From: Acidimicrobiia bacterium
GTDB lineage: Bacteria > Actinomycetota > Acidimicrobiia > Acidimicrobiales > Ilumatobacteraceae
Direction of reading: 5' to 3'
Assembly (NCBI GenBank): GCA_010030605.1
Contig: RHCK01000023.1
Span: 1-10,693 of the forward strand
Length of the DNA: 10,693 bases
A program made the translations under genes and the position numbers. Below are positions 5,692-10,693 of the stretch, piece after piece; the stretch's first letter is position 1; each line of letters begins with the position of its first letter. The notes below the pieces were generated by a model. The model was not told the origin of the DNA and made no database searches. It worked only from the letters and a program-made list of their open reading frames with translations.

Positions 5692-6789
5692 TCAGAATTC
5701 CTGCAGAAGGTCGGCGCAGTCGTTGTCATCGGCGGCGGCGAAGGCACGAGTGATCATCTCGTGCAACAACCGTCGACCACGTTCGTTGCCGGGGTCGATG
5801 TCGCTGACCGCCACCTGGGACCACGCTTGATGCAAGAGGCAATAGCGGTAGTCGCGCCAGCAACGATCCCACGCGTAATCGGTGACCCCCGCGGCGATCA
5901 GGCCGTCGTAATAGCGACGCACGAGATCTTTCTCCCATTCGCGCCTGTTCGCGATGGTGACGGACTGGCCGAGGAAGTTGGCCACGTCCCACATGCCGAC
6001 GTGTCGTGCGCTGAGTTGCCAATCGAGAACAGTGACGGTGCCCGACCCCGCGGATCCGCCAAAGAGAAAGTTGTCGGCCCGGAAGTCCATGTGCACGAAG
6101 GTGGCTTTGCCCTGTTCGACCCACCAATCCACCATGTCCGGGTATTTCGGAGTCAATTGCCGCATCCATCCCATCGTTCGCTCGGGCAGCGTGCCGCTCC
6201 ATGTGGAGATGAAGGACTCCAGTTTGGGCTCGGCCATTTCGCGTGCCGCTCGGTAGAGCGGGTTGTTCATTGGAGGCAACCAATCGAGTGAGCGAAGAAG
6301 ATCGTTGTCCCAGAAAGTGGAGTGCAGCGTGACGGCCTGATCGAGGATGGCGGCGCTGTCGTCGTACGCCGCGCCGACAACCTGATCGATCATTCGTGCT
6401 CCCGTGATCTCTTCGATGAGAACGATGTAGGGAGCGCCGGCCTGATCGACGTCGGTGTAGTAGCAGTAGGGGACCCGAAGGTTGATGGTTCGCGAGAACT
6501 GCGAGTAGAAATTCGATTCGCGCTCGTAGAAGCCCATGGCCTGCGACATGAAGACGTTGCCCGGGGCCGCGGCCTGGCATTTGGCGATCATGGTCGCCGG
6601 TCGCGGCCCGCTGGAATTCGGTGCGTAGTCCAAATGAAGCCGAGTGACTTCGCCGAGCAGACCCACTCCTTCACCGAGGCGCTCGGCGCGCACGCCGGCG
6701 ATCTCGGCGATCGAACCATCGAAGGCGTCGTTGAGCCACTGGGCCGTCAGGTGATCGGCGGTGGTGGGGATGACCGGCTTGGTGCTCAT
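5692..6789 (-). CDS. APH/ecdysteroid-kinase-like small-molecule phosphotransferase
   Basis: This 365-residue kinase-like protein probably moves phosphate from ATP to a hydroxyl on a small molecule. LGEGVGLLGEVTRLHL (38-53) is the nucleotide loop and strand, K70 (MIAKCQ) the likely ATP-binding lysine and E89 or E91 (YERESNFY) its partner. IVLIEEI (122-128) is the hinge. The catalytic loop is H233-M-D235-F-R-A-D-N240 and the metal-binding Asp is D256 (VLDWQ). The usual HGD reads HMD here, with the catalytic Asp and Asn kept. YERESNFY and the later WRDYRYCLLHQAW segment recall EcK/DUF1679-type kinases, whose studied members phosphorylate steroids, rather than antibiotic kinases. The ATG at 6789 is two bases after the SDR stop, so the longer in-frame start inside the SDR gene was rejected. 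A role on a hydroxylated pathway intermediate is inference from the operon; antibiotic resistance is unlikely. Confidence 0.87.
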   Translation of the reverse strand: MSTKPVIPTTADHLTAQWLNDAFDGSIAEIAGVRAERLGEGVGLLGEVTRLHLDYAPNSSGPRPATMIAKCQAAAPGNVFMSQAMGFYERESNFYSQFSRTINLRVPYCYYTDVDQAGAPYIVLIEEITGARMIDQVVGAAYDDSAAILDQAVTLHSTFWDNDLLRSLDWLPPMNNPLYRAAREMAEPKLESFISTWSGTLPERTMGWMRQLTPKYPDMVDWWVEQGKATFVHMDFRADNFLFGGSAGSGTVTVLDWQLSARHVGMWDVANFLGQSVTIANRREWEKDLVRRYYDGLIAAGVTDYAWDRCWRDYRYCLLHQAWSQVAVSDIDPGNERGRRLLHEMITRAFAAADDNDCADLLQEF

Positions 6790-6791
6790 GG

Positions 6792-7592
6792 TCAGCCAGC
6801 CAACGATCCGGCGTCGGCCACCACCACTTCGCCCGTGATCCATGCCGCCATGTCGGAGGCGAGGAAGAGAATGACCCGAGCGATGTCATCGGCTTGGCCG
6901 GCACGGCCGAGCAGGGTCTGACTCATGCGCGCTCCGACGTCGAGACCGGCGGCCTTCAACGGCGCGAGTTGATCCTGAACCCCCGGGGTGTCGATCGGTC
7001 CCGGTGCCACACCGACCACGCGAATGTTCATCGGTCCGAATTCGAGTGCGAGCGTCTTGGTGAGTCCGACCACCGCGTGCTTGGAGACCACGTACGCGCT
7101 GATGCCGGGCGCGGCGCGGAATCCGGTGGTCGAGGCCAGGTTCACGATGACCCCACCGGCCTTCATTCGCCGAGCCGCCTCTCGCGCGCACGCGTACGAT
7201 CCGCGAACGTTCACTTCCAACAAGCGATCGATGAAGGCGTCCGAAGCGTCGATGGCCGGACCGGTGGTGGGGTAGATGCCCGCGTTGTTCACCCAAATGT
7301 CGAGTCCGCCGAGTCGGTCGACGCACGCATCGGCCGTGGCGATGATGGAGTCGGTGTCACTGATGTCGAGTTCGCAGGCAATGACATTTCTTCCGGTGGA
7401 GCCGGCGATCTCGAGAGCGGTGCGAGCGGCACCCGAGGCATCAATGTCGCCGATGATGACGTCGGCCCCTGCTTCGGCGAGACGACGTGCCGTGGCGGCG
7501 CCGATACCTTTCGCGCCACCGGTGACGACCGCGCGACGGCCTCGAAGCGACCAAACGTCCGAGAGCGACTTGTTGCTGTGATCGTCGATCAT
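6792..7592 (-). CDS. Classical short-chain dehydrogenase/reductase
   Basis: This 266-residue cytosolic oxidoreductase has TGGAKGIG at 24-31, NNAG at 102-105, catalytic S154 (NLAST) and Y167-x-x-x-K171 (YVVSK). D49 at the end of beta-2 (IIGDID) favours NAD(H), suggesting oxidation of an alcohol. APGPIDTPG follows the active site, and ITGEVVVADAG at the end is the usual variant of the V-D-G-G tail. ATG 7592 is preceded by AGGGGGGAAC, a possible G-rich Shine-Dalgarno. The upstream in-frame ATG at 7640 would add 16 residues without SDR character. It is the first gene of a three-gene operon, and its stop lies two bases before the kinase start. It could oxidise a hydroxyl or diol made by the oxygenase, which is inference. 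Confidence 0.93.
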   Translation of the reverse strand: MIDDHSNKSLSDVWSLRGRRAVVTGGAKGIGAATARRLAEAGADVIIGDIDASGAARTALEIAGSTGRNVIACELDISDTDSIIATADACVDRLGGLDIWVNNAGIYPTTGPAIDASDAFIDRLLEVNVRGSYACAREAARRMKAGGVIVNLASTTGFRAAPGISAYVVSKHAVVGLTKTLALEFGPMNIRVVGVAPGPIDTPGVQDQLAPLKAAGLDVGARMSQTLLGRAGQADDIARVILFLASDMAAWITGEVVVADAGSLAG

Positions 7593-7672
7593 GTTCCCCC
7601 CTGGAGGCTCTGCCGGCTCGCGAGAACACTCCAAGACCATTCTTATCGATCCGATCTTCTAGGGTTCGCTCC
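7593..7672. promoter_or_regulatory. Divergent promoter region between the two operons
   Basis: This 80-base gap must drive both the minus-strand SDR operon and the plus-strand CrtC-like operon. On the plus strand it ends with the TAGGGT box. On the minus strand no clean TANNNT box is seen; ATAAGAAT at about 7639-7646 (reverse strand) is the only AT-rich candidate. An 8-bp palindrome CTCGCGAG lies at 7617-7624. Confidence 0.5.
7660..7665 (+). promoter_or_regulatory. Putative leaderless -10 box TAGGGT for the CrtC-like gene
   Basis: TAGGGT is followed by seven bases (TCGCTCC) and the GTG start at 7673. This is the fourth case in the window, with one base more than the others. There is no Shine-Dalgarno. 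Confidence 0.55.
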
Positions 7673-7680
7673 GTGGAGCG
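7667..7680 (+). promoter_or_regulatory. Inverted repeat centred on the GTG start of the CrtC-like gene
   Basis: CGCTCC-GT-GGAGCG is a perfect 6+2+6 inverted repeat whose centre is the start codon. If the transcript is leaderless, the left arm is not transcribed, so it could act only as DNA, for example as a repressor site over the transcription start. The arms are short and chance is possible. Confidence 0.35.
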
Positions 7681-8815
7681 GGTACTGACCAAATTCGACG
7701 AGTTTCCCCGACATCAGATCGGCAACACGTTCGACTCCGTGGTGGACGGTTCCCAGCACTGGAGCGACGGTTTCTATTTCACCATGGGCGACGACGCGGG
7801 GCGGGTGGCCTGGTTCATGGGTTTGCGGCTCCATGCGAACAATGACGTCATCGACGGTTTCGTGTGCACCGCACTCGACGGACGACAACACAACATGCGT
7901 TGGTCACGCCGATTGCGGCCCGCCATCGACGACATCGCGGTCGGTCCCATGTCGGTCGAGATCCAGGAAGGTCTGCGGCGACTGCGCACGGTGTGCACCG
8001 CGAATGAATACGGTCAGGCGTACGACCTCGTGTGGGAAGGGGTTCACCACCCCTACAACGAGGATCACGTACAGGTCTTCGTGAACGGTCGCCTACACAG
8101 CGATCGATCGAATTACGACCAGGTGATGTCGGTCAGCGGTTGGATCGAAGTCGACGGCGAGCGCATCGTCGTCGACGATTGGACCGGAGTGCGCGATCAC
8201 TCGTGGGGCATCGGCAACCAGACCGGAGGGCCTCGAACATCGGTCGTCGCTCCGCCGCCGGTGCATGCGGCCGCGCCGGGTTTGCGACAGTGGTGTTGGT
8301 ACCGATTGCCGGATCGTTCCATCTTTTGGCAGTTTCACCACACGGGCGGTCGATCGCCGTACACCAAACTCGAGACCCGATGTGTCTATCCCTATGGTGA
8401 TCCGCGCGAGTCCTTCGCCTACACCTCGCTCGATTACGAAGTCGAGTTCGTGCGAGTCGACGGAAAGAACACACGACGATTGAAGTCGTCGATCGTGCAT
8501 CTCACCCGACCCGACGGAGTGGTGGAGTCGTATCGCAGCGAACCCATTTCGTATCCGCTCTATTTGCAGGGTGGTGGCTATCACAACGGATTCGACGACA
8601 CCTTGGGGCGCGGTGTGTATCGCGGCGACTTCCATCACGAGGGTGAGGTCTGGGAGATCGATCGCGTCACGTCGATCGTCACCCCGAAGCCCACGGACTT
8701 GAATCGTTGGCACTACGCCGAGGCGTGGGGGCGATGCACCAACCTCGCCGATCCGAGCGACACCGGAACCGGACACCTCGAGTCGGTCGTCCTCGGACCC
8801 TACGAAGGTCTGTGA
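7673..8815 (+). CDS. CrtC/AttH-like (double lipocalin-type) protein, possibly DUF7064/DUF7065-like
   Basis: This 380-residue protein is rich in beta strand and aromatic residues and has no signal peptide or membrane segment. The key stretch is VDDWTGVRDHSWGI (167-180). An RDHSWG motif in this context is typical of hydroxyneurosporene-hydratase (CrtC)/AttH-like proteins and of related uncharacterised actinobacterial proteins. The first half (FYFTMGDDAGRVAWFMGLRLHANND) and the second (QWCWYRLPDRSIFWQFHHTGG) look like two barrel halves. CrtC relatives add water to isoprenoid double bonds, and other members are diterpenoid cyclases or unassigned, so a hydratase/isomerase/cyclase role on a hydrophobic substrate is only a guess. 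The start is GTG 7673, supported by the TAGGGT box. The stop overlaps the next start as TGATG. It leads the right-hand operon. Confidence 0.72.
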   Translation: MERVLTKFDEFPRHQIGNTFDSVVDGSQHWSDGFYFTMGDDAGRVAWFMGLRLHANNDVIDGFVCTALDGRQHNMRWSRRLRPAIDDIAVGPMSVEIQEGLRRLRTVCTANEYGQAYDLVWEGVHHPYNEDHVQVFVNGRLHSDRSNYDQVMSVSGWIEVDGERIVVDDWTGVRDHSWGIGNQTGGPRTSVVAPPPVHAAAPGLRQWCWYRLPDRSIFWQFHHTGGRSPYTKLETRCVYPYGDPRESFAYTSLDYEVEFVRVDGKNTRRLKSSIVHLTRPDGVVESYRSEPISYPLYLQGGGYHNGFDDTLGRGVYRGDFHHEGEVWEIDRVTSIVTPKPTDLNRWHYAEAWGRCTNLADPSDTGTGHLESVVLGPYEGL

Positions 8816-9831
8816 TGCGAACCTTGGTTCTCGGGGGTTCCGTGTTCGTCGGGAGACGACTGGTCGAACGTTTGGTGGCGGGAGGTCATCAGGTGGCGGT
8901 GCTCAACCGCGGTGTCACCCCGACCGCGCTACCCGACGGGGTGGAACATCTGGTGGCCGATCGCACCGACATGGACGCCATGTCGCGCGTCTTGTCGGGT
9001 CGCCAATGGGACGCGATCTTCGACGTGTCGGGCTTCGTGATGGTGGCCGGAGGAGGAGACATCGCCGGACTTCTCGATCTCGTCGATGGATCGGTCGGTC
9101 ATTACGTCTATGTGTCGTCGATCATGGCGTACGACCAATCGCAAGTCGGGGTGTTCCCATGGCACGAGGAGCTCGACGTCGATCGCGGCGGACCGCGTTC
9201 GTACGGCGGATTCAAGGCGATGGCCGAAGGCGAAATGCTTCGTCGCCACGCATCGACGGGTTTCCCGGTGACCATCGTGCGGCCGGCCGCGATCTACGGC
9301 CCGTACAACAACATCTACGACATGGAAACGCCGATGTTCCTGCGTCTCATCCAGCGACGCCCGATTCTCGTTCCGCACAGCGGTTTGGTCACCGGCTCGT
9401 ACGGACACGTGGATGACCTCTGTCGAATGATGATCGACCTGATCGGTGTCGACGTGGCCAAGGGCGAGATCTTCAACGCCACGTCGGAGGCGGTCACCAC
9501 GATGCATTACGTGACGACCCTGTCGTCCATCGTCGGCGTCGAGCCCGATGTGGTGATGGTTCCCGATGTACGTCCCGAGGGTTTTCCCACGGGCGTGTAC
9601 GGACATCTTTTCGGAGAGCGGCATCATGCCGTGCTGAGCATGGACAAAGCCCGTCGATTGTTGGGCTTCGAGCCCGAACTCGGATTCGAAGATGGACACC
9701 GTGACACCTACGCGTGGTTCAAGAAGCAAGGTTGGGATCGACTCGATGGACCCCTCTCGGATCCGGTGTGGCGTTCCAGTTGGGATTTCGACGCCGAGGC
9801 TCGTGCCGCGAAGATGTTGCGAGGCTCCTGA
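8815..9831 (+). CDS. NAD(P)-dependent epimerase/dehydratase-like extended SDR
   Basis: This 338-residue extended SDR has the nucleotide motif GGSVFVG at 7-13, NRG at 31-33 after beta-2 (Arg suggests NADP(H)), YVYVSS at 97-102 and the catalytic Y130-x-x-x-K134 (YGGFK). VTIVRPAAIYGPYNNIYD and SYGHVDDLC are the usual substrate-domain and late-strand signatures. The GGSxFVGRRLVERL opening matches the atypical epimerase group that includes CSP41 and isoflavone-reductase-like proteins, whose substrates vary. It may reduce or epimerise a pathway intermediate rather than a nucleotide sugar, as no sugar genes are near. ATG 8815 shares its A with the upstream TGA, implying coupled translation, so the longer in-frame start at 8707 is rejected. 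The C-terminal 40 residues (WDRLDGPLSDPVWRSSWDF) extend past the core. The stop overlaps the next ATG in the same way. Confidence 0.88.
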   Translation: MRTLVLGGSVFVGRRLVERLVAGGHQVAVLNRGVTPTALPDGVEHLVADRTDMDAMSRVLSGRQWDAIFDVSGFVMVAGGGDIAGLLDLVDGSVGHYVYVSSIMAYDQSQVGVFPWHEELDVDRGGPRSYGGFKAMAEGEMLRRHASTGFPVTIVRPAAIYGPYNNIYDMETPMFLRLIQRRPILVPHSGLVTGSYGHVDDLCRMMIDLIGVDVAKGEIFNATSEAVTTMHYVTTLSSIVGVEPDVVMVPDVRPEGFPTGVYGHLFGERHHAVLSMDKARRLLGFEPELGFEDGHRDTYAWFKKQGWDRLDGPLSDPVWRSSWDFDAEARAAKMLRGS

Positions 9832-10082
9832 TGGCCGCCGATTTCGACGATGAAGTGGTGATGCGAAACACCGCCGCGGTTCTGAGAACGACGGTGCTGC
9901 CAGCGATCGAGGACCCGGCGATTCGTACGACCGTCATTCAGTTGATCGCGGTGCTCGAGCGACAAGTGGACCCACAGCACCGCACCGCTTCAGAAACTTC
10001 GGAGGTCGCGAGCATCGACGTGAAGCTGGCCACCGATGGGGGAGTTCTGTCGGCCTTCCGCGGGCGGTTGAGTCCGCAGTGA
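9831..10082 (+). CDS. Small conserved-looking helical protein between epimerase and kinase
   Basis: This 83-residue acidic protein starts MAADFDDEVVMRNTAAVLRT. The N-terminal half is probably two helices (about 6-22 and 27-46, ending LIAVLERQVD). The rest is polar and looser, ending FRGRLSPQ. I do not recognise a family for certain. Its position directly before an APH-like kinase recalls the small DUF6285-type proteins encoded beside APH-like kinases and acyl-CoA dehydrogenases in actinobacteria, and the helix ending in AVLERQ-type residues is loosely similar. It is tied in by TGATG at its start and GTGA at its end. The tight overlaps on both sides make a spurious ORF unlikely. A subunit or chaperone of the kinase is a guess. 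Confidence 0.72.
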   Translation: MAADFDDEVVMRNTAAVLRTTVLPAIEDPAIRTTVIQLIAVLERQVDPQHRTASETSEVASIDVKLATDGGVLSAFRGRLSPQ

Positions 10083-10693
10083 ACGCCGAGGAGAGAACGA
10101 GCCTCGCCGCATGGTTGCTCGCGACGCTTGGATGGTCGGAGGTCGAGGGATTTCGTCGCATCAGCGAGGGTCATTCGCGCGAGATGGTGATCGCCACCTC
10201 GACGACGGGCGATCGGGCCGTGATTCGCATCGAGCAAGGCGGGGTCTTCGGCACCGACGGTGTGCGCGAGGCACGACTGATGGTCGCTCTACGCGAACTC
10301 GGGGTGCCCGTCGCACGGATTCTCGCGAGCGACGAGTCCGGATCGGTGATCGGACGTCGGTTCTTCGTGATGGAGTACGTCGATCATCGGGCCGATGCTC
10401 CGTCTCCGGTCGACGACTTCATTGGTCGATTGCATTCGATGCACGGCATCGACCCGACGGCCGACCCGATCGCACGGGTGCTCGACGTTCCGCGGGGGCT
10501 GACCGTGCGCGATGCGACCATCGCGCAGGTTCGACGTTGGTCGGAGGTGCATCGAACGTCCGTCGATCGTCCGATCGAACTTCTCGAACGAAGCGCCGAG
10601 TGGTTGACGATCAACGCTCCCGACGGTGAACGACTGAGCGTGATTCACGGCGATGCCGGTCCGGACAACTTCGTCCACGACGGTGAGCGGGTC
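10079..10693 (+). CDS. APH-family phosphotransferase, 3' end cut by window edge
   Basis: The frame runs open for 205 codons from GTG 10079 to the last base. GTG overlaps the preceding stop as GTGA, and no in-frame ATG lies near the start. The protein opens MNAEERTSLAAWLL. ISEGHSREMVI (28-38) is the nucleotide loop, VIRIEQ (48-53) carries R50 where APH kinases usually have Lys or Arg, E64 is the helix-C Glu, FFVMEYV (95-101) the hinge and RLHSMHGID (117-125) a family signature. The catalytic loop is H190-G-D192-A-G-P-D-N197. The metal-binding Asp and helical C-domain lie past the edge. It fits the ACAD10/FadE36-type APH group near lipid catabolism genes better than antibiotic kinases. The substrate is unknown. 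It differs clearly from the kinase at 5692-6789. Confidence 0.88.
   Translation, partial: MNAEERTSLAAWLLATLGWSEVEGFRRISEGHSREMVIATSTTGDRAVIRIEQGGVFGTDGVREARLMVALRELGVPVARILASDESGSVIGRRFFVMEYVDHRADAPSPVDDFIGRLHSMHGIDPTADPIARVLDVPRGLTVRDATIAQVRRWSEVHRTSVDRPIELLERSAEWLTINAPDGERLSVIHGDAGPDNFVHDGERV

Noticed and set aside
4625..6291. Plus-strand open frames of 205 and 176 residues antisense to the Rieske and kinase genes
   Set aside because: Shadow frames typical of GC-rich coding DNA, with no start signals or known motifs.
7617..7624. CTCGCGAG palindrome in the divergent promoter region
   Set aside because: An 8-base GC-rich palindrome is expected by chance at this length and composition. There is no second copy or symmetric flank.
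6894..7688. 264-residue plus-strand open frame opposite the classical SDR
   Set aside because: It is fully antisense to a gene with intact SDR motifs and crosses the divergent promoter. No recognisable domain.
8707..8814. Upstream in-frame start for the epimerase
   Set aside because: It would overlap the CrtC-like gene by over 100 bases with Arg-rich residues; the TGATG junction and the Rossmann motif place the start at 8815.
10111..10629. 172-residue open frame near the right edge
   Set aside because: It is the wrong frame over the APH-like kinase. The true frame starts at GTG 10079, has the HGDxxxxN loop and runs off the edge.

Overview
The window reads as a compact catabolic or secondary-metabolism region from a high-GC Gram-positive bacterium, most likely an actinomycete. 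Acidimicrobiia would fit, but the sequence cannot prove it. The support is the GC-rich codon usage, GTG starts, gaps of almost zero length between genes, and several genes that start 6-7 bases after a TANGGT -10 box with no Shine-Dalgarno, as in actinobacterial leaderless transcripts. No phage, transposon, CRISPR, tRNA or rRNA is visible. No gap between genes exceeds about 120 bases.

Layout. Plus strand, left: a VOC-superfamily enzyme cut by the left edge (2-442), a short-chain dehydrogenase (563-1528), an ABM-like dimeric alpha-beta barrel protein (1584-1988) and a complete carotenoid/stilbene cleavage oxygenase with all four iron histidines (2034-3404). A second VOC protein (3424-3900, minus) converges on the oxygenase across a 19-base gap holding a perfect inverted repeat. 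It is divergent from a SnoaL/NTF2-like protein (3966-4433, plus). That gene converges, 2 bases apart, with a three-gene minus-strand operon read from 7592 to 4436: classical SDR, APH/EcK-like small-molecule kinase and Rieske non-haem iron oxygenase alpha subunit, with 2-base gaps at both junctions. Divergent from it, a plus-strand operon runs off the right edge: a CrtC/AttH-like (lipocalin-type) protein with an RDHSWG motif (7673-8815), an extended-SDR epimerase-like reductase (8815-9831), an 83-residue protein (9831-10082) and a second APH-like kinase (10079 to the edge). Successive genes here overlap as TGATG, TGATG and GTGA.

Taken together, two mononuclear iron oxygenases, three SDR-fold oxidoreductases, two VOC proteins, an NTF2-fold enzyme and two APH-fold kinases suggest turnover of a hydrophobic ring compound (apocarotenoid, terpenoid, steroid or stilbene-like aromatic). 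The substrate cannot be read from sequence. No ferredoxin, reductase, CoA ligase, transporter or regulator is present in the window, so the pathway is incomplete here. The clearest pattern not explained by the genes is the repeated TANGGT box at a fixed distance from four start codons. Several short palindromes lie near starts, and CGATCG looks over-represented by eye.
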